From positions 28,312,278 through 28,376,277 of the forward strand of contig OY783194.1 in assembly GCA_963678675.1 (NCBI GenBank): a stretch of 64,000 nucleotides of DNA. Reading direction: 5' to 3'. Shown here piece after piece: positions 13,498 through 26,614 of the stretch; position 1 is the first letter of the stretch, and the number at the start of each line of letters is the position of its first letter. The DNA is from Xiphydria camelus. Taxonomy: Eukaryota; Arthropoda; Insecta; Hymenoptera; Xiphydriidae. The translations under genes were made by a program, and so were the position numbers. The notes below the pieces were generated by a model. That model saw only the letters and a program-made list of their open reading frames with translations. It searched no databases and was not told the origin of the DNA.

Positions 13498-14140
13498 ACT
13501 AACGCGATATTTTTAACTGATATCATTGAGAAAAGGATTATAGACTTTAGCGCAAGATTTTTGTAATATTGAAAATACTTGATATCGCAATGTACGAGTA
13601 CCATTTATAAAATTCATTATTATCGTAATGTTTCTATCGAATGAATAATATCATTTGATTGATCGACTTTGATCGCTAGTATGTCGAACAAGATTGCTCA
13701 CGAGATGACAATGAAGAGGAAGAAATATGTTCAATTAGACGCGCAGGGAATACGCCTGTTTTAGGTGCTCAGACGCTTTTAAATCACTCCATAGAACCAT
13801 AAATTCATATGTCGGCGACGTATGGCATTTGTACGTTGCGGACTTCAAGATCAAATCATTTTAAATTCTCCGATCTTCTCTGGATGAATGAACGAAACGA
13901 TTGTTCTGTATTCGAATGGATCGAAACGACCGGTTCGTTACGATAATGCGCTCGGCGCGGTCTCGATGCGGGCTGGAATCGAAAGCCCATTAATTCAGTT
14001 AACCGGGTCGGCGGGCTTTTCGAAATACACGGAATCTTTATTGGTCGATGACGTAAGCGTGGCAGCTGTGACTTTCTAGTTCCTCCAAAAATTATAGAGG
14101 ATTTTTCTATATAGAGAAACTTTTTCTCGGAATTAAACGT

Positions 14141-14399
14141 ACACCGAGAAAACAGTTTATCAGTAGTTAATAAATGTAATTTCAAATACGACGAAATAAA
14201 TATTTCGTTAGAACAATAAAACAATAATATGTTAATTATTTAAATCTTTATTTCATTCAAATGGTCGTCTTAAAGGACCTAATTGTGCCAAATAAATATC
14301 GTAATAGTTAACGAATACTTACATGATCCAATAAAATGTTTATTTCGCTATATTCAAATAAATATTTGTTAACTACAAATAAACTGTTTTCTCGGTGTA
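14141..14399 (+). mobile_element. MITE-like family C, copy 2
   Basis: Begins ACACCGAGAAAACAGTTTAT and ends AAACTGTTTTCTCGGTGTA, a clean terminal inverted repeat. Collinear with the 9694 copy. Confidence 0.9.
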
Positions 14400-14600
14400 G
14401 GCTATTTATTTATCAGAAATGCACACCGATTAAGAAATGTATCCGAATCAATCAAATATTGTTAGTCGGCTCTCCGTCAATTTACTTTAATGATGTTTTT
14501 ATCGAATCGATAGAGCGACAGTTAACTCGATCGAATGATGCACAGTGATCAGCGCAGATTGAATTTGTTGACATATATTTGGTTCATTTCATTCACATCG

Positions 14601-14627
14601 AATTATTTTTCTCTTTTTCAGGTAAGC
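14601..14627 (+). other. Recursive (ratchet) splice-site motif
   Basis: A long pyrimidine tract ends in TTTTTCAG and is followed directly by GTAAGC, with the junction at 14621/14622. This juxtaposed acceptor and donor is the form of recursive splice sites in very long insect introns. No exon-like sequence precedes it. If real, the surrounding DNA is intron transcribed to the right, perhaps of the Ig adhesion gene. Confidence 0.45.
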
Positions 14628-14977
14628 ATTAGTCCACCAGCCAGTGGGATTATCCACTACGACCAGTTCGCGCAAAAAAGGTAGAACGAATCTCATTCGC
14701 GTGCGGTTGGCGTCGGTGCCTTTCGAGTCGTCCGTCGCGCCTCTTCAACGTCGGATTCGGAAATCGATAGGACTATTCACCTTGAATATTTCGATCGGAT
14801 AAACCTGCCGAGTTTACGCGTGATGTCTGTATACATATACAGATATTCTACATTCGAACGAAAATCGTATCGGAACCTCAACTACAATAGAACTCCTATT
14901 ATTTCGCCATCCACGAGAGGACTGGCGAAATAATAAGACATGCGTTCAGAGGCGTGGCCAGTAAATGGCAGGGATAC

Positions 14978-15206
14978 ACATATCATGTGAGACTAAACTT
15001 ACTCACCAGGAAAGGAACTTCAGTTACTACTATCTCATTATTTATGAACCTTTGGCTCATATTTATATAATACTGTCTTGAAGATTACATTTTCATCTTC
15101 AACAAAGTCTTATATCGATGTAGGCTAAAAGTTCATAAATAAGTAAGATAACAGTGATTGAAGTTCCCTTTTTGGCGAATAAGTTTAGCCTCATTTGGTG
15201 TATATT
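14978..15206. mobile_element. MITE-like family F, copy 1
   Basis: Long inverted arms: ACTTACTCACCAGGAAAGGA at left and the inverse CCCTTTTTGGCGAATAAGTT at right. Related to 38021-38241 and 40589-40803. Confidence 0.85.
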
Positions 15207-15209
15207 TCA

Positions 15210-17450
15210 GTTCGATGTGATGCGCACAAAAAAGGACTACATAGAAGAGCGCGTCTGCAGTGATCCGTACAAACTTCGGTTCTCTTCGCTGCGAGGAATC
15301 GAAGTGATGGTGAGAAAGTAGAAGATGGCGAAATAACAGACATCCCACTGTATATCCATTCGCGGGCGCTCTGTCAGCTTTTGTATAAACACAGCTTGGC
15401 AACCGCGCTGTGTCCTCTCTTCCTTTCTTCCTTTTCCTCCTCGTCTCCGCGTCGGTTCTCCGCCTCTTTTATGGGACTCTCGGGGCTATACGGGAACCAC
15501 TTCAGCCGGTACATGGTCCCCATCGAATGCAATGTCTATTGGCAACGTCACGCAGTGATTCTTAAAGCTTTCGCGTACGATACTTTCGTTTTCAATAGTT
15601 CGTCGATAAGCCTTCAAATAATTGTACACGCAATGCACGACGGGTTATCTTCACAAGGAGACTGAGATGCACAGTAGAACCGGTTCGCAGCTCACATATG
15701 CCATTACCTTATCAGTTATCAGTCATCACTGTTCGTCACCCTTCGTGCTGGTGCTTCTAATTTCAATCCTCTCGTTTCTCCGGGAAAACTCGCTTGAATC
15801 CCTCAGCGCTGAGCGACTGTCGACCCTCCGGAGGGAGACGCCACTATTTTAATCCAGGGCACACGTGAACGCGCCGCGCACGTTTCGCCTCGATACGACG
15901 CGCGCGCAACGGACACACGATACGACCGCCGCGGCGCGTCTCGACAGCCCTCCTTCTTTGCCGCGTTTACTCACGTGGCTCTCGAGACTTTTGTTATTAC
16001 TAGCGACTAGGAGCGACGGAGAGACACTAATTAACGGGAATACTCGCGGCAGGAGCACGGAGAGCTCGTCGATATTAGAGCCGCTCACGAACCAGCTTCT
16101 TCCTCGCACCTCTCGTCCTTCTGATCGCACAGAGCCGCGCTTGTTTCGCGAAATTCCTTCTCGGTTACTCGCGAGCCTCGCTGTTATCGTTTACCGTTAG
16201 GTGGATGCCCTTTCTACCGAAAATAACGTATAATATTTGCTAAAAGAACGGCTCCTCTTATAATGTTTCTCATTATTCAGAAACTAGAGACGCGCTTGTT
16301 CGTAAATTATGGAGAATTCTTTAAGTAAGTTTATTAAGTCTTATTTTATTGCATTTAAAATATTCAAAAATATCCGTGTATTATCCTACATAATAAAAGA
16401 CACGACATTTCTTGACGTCGTCCTCCTTAATCTTCTAGAAATTTCTTATCGTTTGAGCAAAATATTTTCAGGTTTGAAGAACAAACAAAAATTAGTACCG
16501 AAATAAGAATTATTTATAACTCGCAGTAGGATTATGGATATCTTTAGAAGCTAAAACCGAACAAACAGTCTTACTTGGATTTATATTCTGGGAGATCTGA
16601 ACGTTGAATATACCTACATATTTATTGATCTTGCTATTCCAGAAAATGTAATTTTATTTTAATTAAAAATTTCTAGGCACCGTTCCGATGCGAAGAAATC
16701 CCGCGAAATTACGTCAGAAATCCGAATTCGACGATAAAAAAAATCAAACCCGCAAGTGACATCATGGAGAAGTCAGACTGCATAACGATCGTCCCACGCG
16801 AACTTCCTGGATCGATCGAGTCACCTTGAGTCAATTGTGGGGCGCGGTGTGCAAATAGATCGGTCATTGGCGAACACATTAAACGTCCGCAGGATCGAGC
16901 GATCCTCGAAAAACCGTCGAGGCTGGCGCGCGATAGAGATTCAAAGCGCGCCTCGGCGATAGCGGCAATTAATTTGGAGCGGGTGTTCGTAAACGCGTGG
17001 GCGAATCTCGTGGGCATTTATACTGGCTAATAACGCGTTCGTAGAATAACACAGCAGAGTCGGAGACACCTGTGCCCGAAGAATGTGTTTTCTTAGGCTT
17101 GCGCGGACTTGTATACACGAACACCTGCCAGTCGAAGATTCGGCCTCTCCACCGTCGTTTCGCCCGTCTCTGGGATTTTTACACCTTGGAAGCGGAACTC
17201 GATATCTCATCCTCCTCCGCGGCATCACGAACACGATACCTGCGGGAGCGCACTTTCCTGCCGAGAATTAGGAGGGTATTATACGGTTGACGCTGAACAG
17301 CGATAGCTAATCCCGGTCGGTAGCCTTTGTTCTTTTTTCTGCCTTTCTCATCGAATCGCTTCAGGCTCGAGGATATGCCGCTAATTGAGTGCCGCTATTC
17401 TTCTTTAATGCCGTCTTTCGTTGTTTAAAAGCAAGTTGCAAACAAAATCG
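15210..17450. other. No gene; CpG-rich block 15850-16200
   Basis: No conserved frame. The block is CpG-dense but without splice or start signals I can trust. Confidence 0.45.
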
Positions 17451-17456
17451 AAGGGG

Positions 17457-17864
17457 TTTTAAGGTAGTCTGATGAAAAAACCTGACCAACTTAATCACAT
17501 GTTTTTTTTAGTTTAATTGAAAGATAAAAACTCTTTCTATATAATATTTTATCTTAGAATAAAAAAATTGGTCTACCGTTTAGTATGAAAGATATTAACA
17601 TTTGAAACTGCTTGAAAAAGCATGGCAACTAAAAGGAAATACTAAGTTGGTTTAAAAATTATTAATTATTTTTCAAACAAATTATTTTCAATGTGAATAA
17701 ATAATTAGATAGCTACAAATACGTATCACAGTAATCATGTTCACGAATTAGGAGCACAATATTTTATGACTTCATGACTCTTAAGTTGTTTATTTTTTCT
17801 AAAATTAATTTTCAATTCATATACGTTTGAGTTCGGTCGAACATCATCGGACTACCTTAAATTT
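17457..17864. mobile_element. Element with short terminal inverted repeats, about 400 bp
   Basis: TTTAAGGTAGTCTGATGA at the left and TCATCGGACTACCTTAAA at the right form an 18-base terminal inverted repeat with one mismatch; the AT-rich interior has no reading frame. Confidence 0.72.
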
Positions 17865-18493
17865 AGAGAAAGAAGGGGAGAGAGAGAGAAAGAGTCCGTA
17901 TCTCCGAGACTAATTAACCACTGCTTATCTCCCTGCAACGGAGATAAATCAGCCTCTCTTATCGGAAGAAATTCATTTATCGTTCGGAAGACAGGAGAAA
18001 CGCAGCGGCGGTCGACGACTTTCCCCCGCGCGTTTGGCACTGTTACCCACCTCTCGCTCTCTTCCTCGATCTCCTTTCCATCCACCAACCTCCTTTCGTT
18101 CTCGCGCGTTTAACGGAAACTGAAACGCGCGACCGAGAGCGCGCACAGCCGTGACGCTCCGTTACGTAAGAGAACGCAGGGGCAAGGTACCTGTTACACG
18201 CATGGGTACGTACGTAGCCGCATCGCCGCGCGGCGATAATTATTTAAATGTCACATCCGAACTGTCGATCCTGGCGCCGTTACTTTACGCGACGTTCATA
18301 CGAATGTGTGTATGTAGGCGCGGACGCATGCCGCGCACGGCGCGGGGACATTAATTGTTATTAGGCGCGGCCCGCTATAACGGCCTATCGAATTGTACCG
18401 TGAATATAACAGCGTCGCCCCCCTTTTTCGTGCCCGCCCGCGGGCGTGATCGCGTGCCGGTGACTTTCCTCGGGATATCCGCGTTAAGTGTCC

Positions 18494-18740
18494 CGAAAGA
18501 ATTTTTCATTAAAGAATCACCGTAAAATTCACGTAATCATGGGACGTGATGTGAACGACTAAATGTTTACATATCCTTATGGGTAAAATTGACTGTTTTT
18601 TCAGGAAAACAAACGACGGAAATTGAGCGAGGGATAAATCAATTTTACCGTGGTCTGCAGTAAAAATTTGGTCATCGACATCATGTCCCATGGTTACGTG
18701 AATTTCGCGGTAATTTTAATGAAAATTTTTCTCTGTGTAT
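18494..18740. mobile_element. Inverted-repeat element, family I
   Basis: Left AATTTTTCATTAAAGAATCA and CGTAATCATGGGACGTGATG; right CATCATGTCCCATGGTTACG and TTTAATGAAAATTTTT in inverted order. Confidence 0.78.
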
Positions 18741-18741
18741 G

Positions 18742-19044
18742 CATGGAGAAAAATTTCTCACAATCCGTGTGGTAATATTGAATTGTTGCGGTATATGACG
18801 TTCAATACTACAAATATGTCGATTTTGACTTGAAGTATAGCAAGTGTGGGAATACTTTAGTAAATATCGATATATCAGGTTGCCACAAAAGTTTTGTTAC
18901 ACTTGAAGACAAATTTTTAAAGTTGAAGCGTAACAAAACTTTTGCTGCAACTTAATATTTATAATATTGAGCGTGGTATGCCGCAATAATTCAATCTTAT
19001 CACATGGATTGCGAGAACGGTTACCACGAACTTTTCTCCGTGTA
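18742..19044. mobile_element. Inverted-repeat element with a smaller one nested inside
   Basis: Arms: TCACAATCCGTGTGGTAATA with TTGAATTGTTGCGGTAT, matched inverted by ATGCCGCAATAATTCAA and CACATGGATTGCGAGAA. The nested element is 18877-18952. Confidence 0.75.
18877..18952. mobile_element. Nested 76-bp hairpin element
   Basis: Arms AGGTTGCCACAAAAGTTTTG and CAAAACTTTTGCTGCAACTT pair around a 20-base loop; it interrupts the larger element. Confidence 0.78.
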
Positions 19045-19049
19045 CGGAT

Positions 19050-20460
19050 CGGAAAAGAGTGGGATGCGAATACGCACGCGCACGCGAGAGAGAGAGAGAG
19101 AGGATGACGATTTGGCGTAAACGTTTCGTCGGGTGCGAGAGAATCGTCGTCTTTCTCGTTTTCGCGCGGTACTTAATCAACGATCAAGATCGCGTGTTCT
19201 AAGTCATTCTCCCTTGGCCGCTTTTCTCTTCCGCCCTACTTCATTGTCTGGTTAACTATAGCAAAGCGAGTTGCTTCGAATGCCCTTTAATTTCGCCGGA
19301 CAGCCGTGCTGCCTTTAGCGCTATTTAATTATCCTGTTATCCGGGCAATCCGTGTTCAAGCTCGACGAATATACTTATATACGAGTAAAGAGCTTAAAAA
19401 TTGAAGTCATTTTCTCTTTCGCTGCAGTTTTATTCGAATGATGCTCCTTCTTTCAAAAATTCTTTTTCTCTCTTTCTTTTTCTAAGCTTTCGCAGATTTT
19501 GCTTACGAGGACGAAATAAATTTCCACTTCGAATAAGAAAATTTCCATCTCGAAAAAAGAAAGGAATTTTCACTCCGAAGGGAGGATTTTCCCCTCGAAG
19601 GTGCGAATATCGCATTCCCTACAATTAAACATTTTAAAAGAGCAAATCTTCCATTCGAGTAAAATCCGACTCTTTCAAATTTAAAGAGAGAAAAAAAAAG
19701 AGAACCTCGCTTCGATTCTATTCCGCCAAACTTCAGCCCTCTTACGTCCCCCTATCGTCTCCTTGCCCTCTCTATAGACTTGTCACGTCAATTACACGCG
19801 CGCCACCCCCCGCGTTCGGAGCCGTCATCGACGTTCGACGCGAGCGACATCGTCGCCGGTAAATTAGCCCGATCGCCGTTCGCCGTCGCCGTCCGAGCGC
19901 AGGGTGAGCGCGCGGGAGAAGACGCGTTGCACTGGAATCACGAAGATGCCGGGGCATTGAACCGCCCGCGGCATTCCGTCGTGCTTCCACGCTCGACGTC
20001 GACTCCTCCCCCTCGGCCCCACTGCGTCGGACTTATGGATGAATTTTCAAGCGTCCGATAGATCTCCGTCCGAATACCGAACAGCTGGTCGACGATGATA
20101 CACAGTTACCGGGGACCCGTGGTGGCTCTCCTCCGCGCAGCGGTCACACCCACAGGATACTTCAAATTATCGGATCACGCCTCGCGAGCGTTGTCCGTAA
20201 TCGCCGTGCATCGAGGCAACTCGATCGAATTCCTCCGCGCGACGTTTCCTGTCGCCTCGCTGACATTTTCATTGGATAAACAAGATCGTACATTATGAAA
20301 TTGATGAAAAAAAAAGAAAAGAAAAGTTGCAAAGCGATCATGGCCGATAGTGATCGAAAAAGCTGGAATTTTAAAGCTCGCCAAAAAATAATAAAATCGC
20401 CGAGTCGATAGTCACAGTCGAATTAGAAATTCGAATATCACGCATTTGCTCTCGGATTAT
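19050..20460. other. No gene; CpG-rich block 19780-20300
   Basis: No recognisable coding; frames occur on both strands. Confidence 0.45.
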
Positions 20461-20466
20461 CGGTCT

Positions 20467-20774
20467 GTGCACTGAAAATGAGAGAAATAATTGCTGGTGT
20501 CAAAAAAATATTTCTTGAACCAAGAACATATTATTATGATGTTAAAAATTCGGAAAAATACAGATTCCTGGTCGAACAATGTGTATTCTTGATTCAAGGA
20601 TACCTTCGTTGGGACGAGAAATTCTTCCTGCGCGAAAAAAAATAATTACTCGCGAGCCTATCAAATATTTTCTCGCACGAAGAAAACCATGGCCTGATCC
20701 TGGAGATATACATATCATGTTTATGATTGAAAAAAACATTTTGTCGGCACCAGCAATAATATCTCTCGGTGTGT
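20467..20774. mobile_element. Inverted-repeat element, family K
   Basis: Ends CACTGAAAATGAGAGAAATA and AATAATATCTCTCGGTGTG are inverted, with ATTGCTGGTGTC facing GGCACCAGCAAT. Confidence 0.78.
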
Positions 20775-21361
20775 CTTTACGGATTTATAGATCATTCGCG
20801 GTGAACTAGAATTTATGAAATATGAGCGTAGCCCTTTATGATTAATTTCAGACTATCCGGAACAATTAATTTCGCCACGGATAATAAAATCCACCGCGCT
20901 CTGCTCGTTAATACGAACATTCCCATGGAAACCCTCGTTACGACACACGTCGTCGCGATGGTACCTGCATACGTGTCCAATATATCACGTGCGCGTCAGA
21001 TAGTCCGCGTCGACCTTTATTCGTCACCCGCCGCAGATATGCCGCGTGCAGTACGAAAGAGGTCGGAACCTCTTTCGACCGCGTATAATACCCACTCGAA
21101 TATCGCCGCGGTTTCTGGGTCAGGGAAAATTATGTCAGCGGCAGTAAATTAAACCTGTTTTCGTTGCGCGCGAGCGTTGCCCATGCGCTGTTAACTTAGA
21201 CGAGCGTTTGCATAAATGCACGTTGATGTCGTATCGCCGGTTTTATTTTGACCGTCGATTTTTTTACGCCGTTTCGTTCGAAGGAAACGTTTGTGGCGAG
21301 CGTTGAACCAATGGAGGTAGAATTTCCATCGCAAAAAATCGGGAAGCGTACAATTTTCGTT

Positions 21362-21571
21362 CACTGAAAAACAAATATGCTTCATTCAACCGTCGATGAG
21401 GTTGAATACGGCGAGCCTCGCGGTGTAATTGTTTCAGCTTCAATTTGGTTGCTTCAACTCTATTTATTTTTCGTTACACTCTTATGGCGTCGAGACAATT
21501 GCACCGTGAGGTTCGCCGTATTCAACTCCTCCACCGATGGTTGAATGAAGCAAAATTGTTTTTTTCAGCAT
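21362..21571. mobile_element. MITE-like family A, copy 3
   Basis: Clean copy: begins CACTGAAAAA, arms contain CGGTGTAATTGTTTC, ends in TTTTTTTCAG. Confidence 0.9.
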
Positions 21572-21579
21572 TGGAAAAA

Positions 21580-23755
21580 ATGAAACCATCGATATAACCG
21601 ATACTCGATCGACCTCCCGTCCGCGCGGTTAAAAATTGACGATGATAACGCATTATCGCGCGAGGACGACAGTAAATATGATTCGTGCAGCGGGGTGCAG
21701 TGTCCGTCACTTTAATGGACATGGGGGCTGCTCGCGTGCGCGGCTCTCGAGTTAATAATCTTAAGTATTAATAGAGCGACTCGCGCGCGGTGCACTCCGA
21801 AGTGCACGCCCGCGGTCACGAATCAGGGCACAGCTGGATAAGGGCGATCTTAGCGACGGACGTGGGCTCGAAGTAACTTCGGCTGTGTTTCCACGAGTCT
21901 CTCGATAGCCGGCATCGTAGTTCTCCTCGCGCTCGATGCTCGAAGTCGATTTAATTCACTTGCCTGTCTAAAAAGATCGATAGAAACCTAATGAAATGTC
22001 CGAGACGCGTATTAGGAACCGATCGGTGTTCAATATATTTCGACATAAATTTCAGCGCGTCACAATGTGCGTTTTATTGCTTCCAATGGGTCTCTATAGA
22101 GTTTTTTTAAGGAGGGCTGACACTAGAGAACTCGTGAGAGGGGATACAAGTTTTATTTACGCTCTATACCTAAAAGTATACAAATTAATTTGAAGATTCT
22201 AACGAGGTTTCTACGTGGCACGGTAGAAACTTAATTGTTCATAATTTTCGTGAACGCGGAAGTAACGAATAACGCGATAAATTGAACAAATAACAAGCAT
22301 ACTTCGAAAGAGACGTTAACACTGACGTAAGAGGGCGAATAAAAGTTGTACGCTCTCTCTCTTGCTTTTTCGATCGAGACAACGCCCCACTGTTTCTTTC
22401 CGATTTTTGGCACTCGATCTGTAGACCGTTCAGTCATTCGTACGATCCAAAATAACGTGAACGATTCGTTATCGAGATTAATCGCGACCCCAATTAGACG
22501 ATGTAATAACTCCTGACACTTAAAAGCATTCTTTCATTCCGGCAGCCTAAATTTGCCAAAATTATGGCGGTGTAATGACACCGAATTTGCTTGTCAGCAG
22601 GACACCGAGAGATAATATACGCAATTTTCTAAACCGTCGCATAAAATTCAATCGGCTTCTTAATAAGATACAGAGTCCTGGAAGAATTCAAGCGATAACA
22701 ATGATAATAAAGTAGTACAAGAACATTACGCGTACGGAACGCGTTCACCACTCGAATACGTAGTACCTGTATATGCGATGTTGATCGCGTCGTCCGTGAC
22801 ATCCCGTTGCTACGCATGCATTGTATTATATATACCGTGTATACGCCCCGCGCATGGAAACAAGTATAAGTACCAACGCACGTCTGGCTGTGGGTACAGG
22901 CTTCGCTCGCATCGTTTCGAGGAAGGGTATAGTAGATTATTTTTGTCGAGCCAGACGTGCAAGGCCGTAGGTCTCGCGCGAACATTCCGGCATGGATTTA
23001 TGGGAAACGGCTGTTCGACGTAAGGGCAGCGAGAATCACGCCGGCGATCGATCGTGGGGCTATGCGAGAGCGTTATCTCGCTTCCGTGGTGATCCTTGTA
23101 CGCGTGTTGCTATGCGACGGTGAAAAATACTGAGGGATTTTCCATTTTATCTATGCAATACTTATCTAGCGAAATTTAAGCTTCTATTTTTGTAGAAAAA
23201 TTTTAAAAATTCCTGCTACTCGTAGAGTCAATTAAATTGAATTGATTGCAACGAAATAAAATGTGGAGCATTCCGCGTTGGATCAAGTTTACCCGTGTAC
23301 TGAACGTCTCAGTCCATATTTTCTTAAAGTGTATAGACCTTGCGAACGCACCACGTGTCTACTTCAATTACCGTGCAGCGCATTACGTGAAACGAAAATT
23401 AGATCTGGCATTTAGCGATAGAAATTTGTCCGCGTCCCATTTTTGCGGCTGTGATTAGCGCAGCTAGCCTTGACATTGCGTCAGTCGACTGCTGGTACAA
23501 CCCTTTAAATGTATTACATTAATTATAACGGTAGAGAAGAGAGAGAGTAGTTCTCTGTAAATACCCACGGGGCCATAAAAAAAAACAGGGGCCAATTTGG
23601 GGCGTGGCCAGCGCGCCCGGAGAGGTTAAACGAGAGCGCATCGCTACGACACCCCCACTTAGTGATTTTTATTCCGATTGGTTTGCAGAGAGGCGGATCA
23701 TTTATAAATGTTACAAAAATAAATATTTATAACGGTGCCGGTTCATGATGCCTGT
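21580..23755. other. No gene or repeat recognised
   Basis: Mixed composition; nothing matched between copies elsewhere in the window. Confidence 0.45.
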
Positions 23756-23760
23756 CTCCT

Positions 23761-24026
23761 ACACTGAGAAAAATAACTTGATCGATTCCTGACCAAAATC
23801 CTGAAGACAATGACCAAACCGTTTGGTGAAATATGGACCCTGCGTCTGTTTGATTAAATTGACAATTTTTTTTGTTAGAATAACTAAACATTCGGTCAGA
23901 ATACTAAACATTTGATTAGAATAACTTGACATTTGGTTCGACTGACCAGTATTTTGGTTAGAATAACTAAACTTGCTTGACTAAACGCGTTTTGTTATTT
24001 TAACCTAATTATCTTCCTCGGTGCAC
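23761..24026 (+). mobile_element. MITE-like family B, copy 2
   Basis: Begins ACACTGAGAAAAATAACTTG and ends TTCCTCGGTGCA. Contains four or so short repeats of the form TTGGTTAGAATAACTAAAC. Confidence 0.88.
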
Positions 24027-24239
24027 AGGTGCATTGCAGACTTTAGTTGCACCCGATAAAAGGCGCGCGAAATCAATTTACCGGAAGTACCAAGTGGTAT
24101 CACTTTCTTTAAATATCTCTAAATATAAAATGAAAAAATGAAAAACATCTTTTCTATTTCAATTAGGTGCGTACTTATTTTTTTTCCACAGCATAACGTC
24201 TAAACATATTCGAGGCAATGACATTCGGCTGACCAATTC

Positions 24240-24760
24240 ATGAAGGATGCTCACGTGAACGTGAGCATCGCACCTACGTTTTATCCCTCGCGTCGACGCA
24301 TTGCCCGCCGCCGCCGCCACCCGATGAGAGAGCGAGATGACACCCTCTCCCGCCTCTCCACCGGTAAATGGATTCTATCGCGCGCGTCTAATAATAGACC
24401 CTCTATTCCATGGGCCGCGTTGTCGGCGTACCGCGGGTGTGTTGAAAGCGCGGTGAAATTCCCCGGCACAATGAGAAAGGCGTCATCTCGCGCGCAGCGC
24501 GCGGGTAATTACATCCACGCGCGCGGGCGTGTTGAACGCGTTCGTTCGCACGGACTCGCGTGCGCGATCGATGGGCTAGTTATTTCGACCGTTCCCGCGC
24601 GCGTTTCCAGTTCGACGCGAGCGCATAGGCGCGTCTCCCACTGCGGCGCGTGTTCTCGGTCCCGCGCGCGCACGCGCGAGCGGATTCTCCTTTCTCGTCG
24701 CTTGCTTGACTCGTCGATCGTGTTCGATCCGGGAAGGAGCGTTGATCTGATCGCGTGATG
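24240..24760. other. CpG-rich island
   Basis: Very CpG-dense, rich in CGCGCG; a 172-residue arginine-rich frame here looks compositional rather than a gene. Confidence 0.5.
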
Positions 24761-24986
24761 CTTGATCTTGAAATCGATACGAGGAGAGAGAGGGAGGAAG
24801 ATGTTGCTCTATTTAGATGGAAAAAGAAAACACGATAAAGTGGTACTAATATCGCGATAATAACGTTATTGCTGTGGAAATAAAAATGATTTTTAATACG
24901 ACGAAATGTTTTAATTATTGTAGCTGGAAATAAAACTGCCGCAAGTACATGTAAACGAGAAAAATTGTTATTGGGATGTAAAGAAG

Positions 24987-25277
24987 TAGGATAAGCGCCA
25001 TTAGCTTCCGTTCAACTTTGAATGCGATTATCTCGAAACGCAATGGAGATATGTAAAAAAATTAAATTAGCTTTTTTATAGCAGAATTATAGGCAAACAT
25101 CACTTTGAATGCGATTATCTCGAAACGCAATGGAGATATGTAAAAAAATTAAATTAGCTTTTTTCTAGCAGAATTATAGGCAAACATCTTTTGTTTAAAC
25201 TTTTTTTCGATACCTTCAATCGTTTTCAAGAAAATCGAACTTCAACTTGATCCCCCGTTTATCCAACTTTTACCCTA
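24987..25277 (-). mobile_element. Family E element, copy 3, with internal tandem duplication
   Basis: Reverse orientation. An 87-base segment is duplicated head to tail (25015-25101 and 25102-25188) with about one difference, enlarging the element. Confidence 0.88.
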
Positions 25278-25439
25278 TTATGTATAGCGCCATGCGTGTA
25301 ATCGTGACGTAATTGTTCTGCGACTTCCTTACAAAAATTGCGTGTACGAGGAAATTAAAAACCATTCTGTTTAGAAATCCGTACTGCAAAAAAGTTCACT
25401 CGTGACCACACCGCGAAACGTTACGTGTACCTAAGTATG

Positions 25440-26270
25440 TATATTACGCACGTTCCGTCGGTTCGTGTATGGTATGGCACAAAAAAATGCCGGAAGAAAG
25501 AGCGCAGAAAAGTGGAGCAGGGGGAAGCCGATTGCGAGACGCGAGCCCGAGACCGAAAAAGTTTGCGCCAGCCCGCTCTCGCTTCTCGATCTCGCTTTGT
25601 CGCAACTCGCGTCCTGCGCGACGCGAAGAGTATAGTAGGTATATAAAAGATTGGTCAGACCGTAACGCGAATCGGAGCACGTCGAAGGCCACGGCGACGG
25701 CCCCTCCGGAATGAACAGCGATAGGGAGAGCGCAAATGCTCGCGTTGCTTATGGATTTTATGGGGACCGATTCGCAGACCAAACAAATACACTCGCCCGC
25801 AATCCTGAAAGGGGGGCGTAACCCTGTGCGCATGATATGTGCGCCGACACACGCGCGCGGTTCTCGCTTTCACCCCTCTCGCGACTTGGCGAACGGCCGT
25901 AAGTTGCAGCTCGCGCATAAATCGCGCGATATGCCCTCGGCGAGAAGGGCGAGCGAAGGGAGGAGAGGAGGGGGTAACGGATGAAATTCAAGAAGGCAAT
26001 ATAATCCTGAGAAGCGACCCCTTGTTTTTACTGGCTACGAGACGTTCGGAAAACACGCGCGGCGTAGTAAAGATCCGGCAAAACACGTCTCCTGTGCCCT
26101 GCCGCAGACGCGCACGCACTCTCGGAGTCGAATGCGTGCGCAGTGGTGCGTTTACGTCGTAGGTACACCGCGTAGCCGATATCGTTGACCGACGTGACGG
26201 GCGAAAAATCCCGGGCGATTTAAACACACACGATTCACAGCGTGAATCGATCTCCTTTCAGGTAATAGAA
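25440..26270. other. CpG-rich island ending in TTTCAG|GTAATA
   Basis: GC-rich block with overlapping frames on both strands. It ends in CTCCTTTCAGGTAATAG at about 26255-26271, which could be a weak recursive-splice motif or the donor of a noncoding exon. Neither is proven. Confidence 0.35.
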
Positions 26271-26403
26271 ACTTTTTGTACCATATCGTGGTTCCATTGT
26301 AGTTGTTTTTGTGTTTCAAGCGGCGGAGAATACCTATGTTATAATAAATACCGCTGAAACGCCACCAACGGAGTTCTCAAACATGCCGATAATATCGGCT
26401 GGT

Positions 26404-26610
26404 AGGATAAACAAGTGGGATAAGCGCCCCAACGTCTGTCTGACTTTGAGGTCAATTATCTAAAAATGTAGGGGAGTCACGTGAAAAATCAACAGAGCTT
26501 TTTTACAGTAGATACATAGACGAACATCTTTTGTTTGAACTTTTTTTCGATACCTCCAAACGTCTTCGAGATAATCGATTTTGAACTTCATTCCACTTTC
26601 ACCCTATATT
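26404..26610 (-). mobile_element. Family E element, copy 4
   Basis: Reverse copy: AAGTGGGATAAGCGCCCC at the left and CCACTTTCACCCTATA at the right; shares TTTTTTTCGATACCTCCAA with copy 3. Confidence 0.87.
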
Positions 26611-26614
26611 GGCT

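Noticed and set aside
15622..15852. Possible signal-peptide exon for the Ig gene (hydrophobic VLVLLISILSF stretch)
   Set aside because: The hydrophobic run is about 40 residues in, and no phase-1 donor suitably follows it.
24240..24758. 172-residue open frame as a gene
   Set aside because: Arginine/serine-rich, in a CpG island, with competing frames on the other strand and no motif or splice logic.
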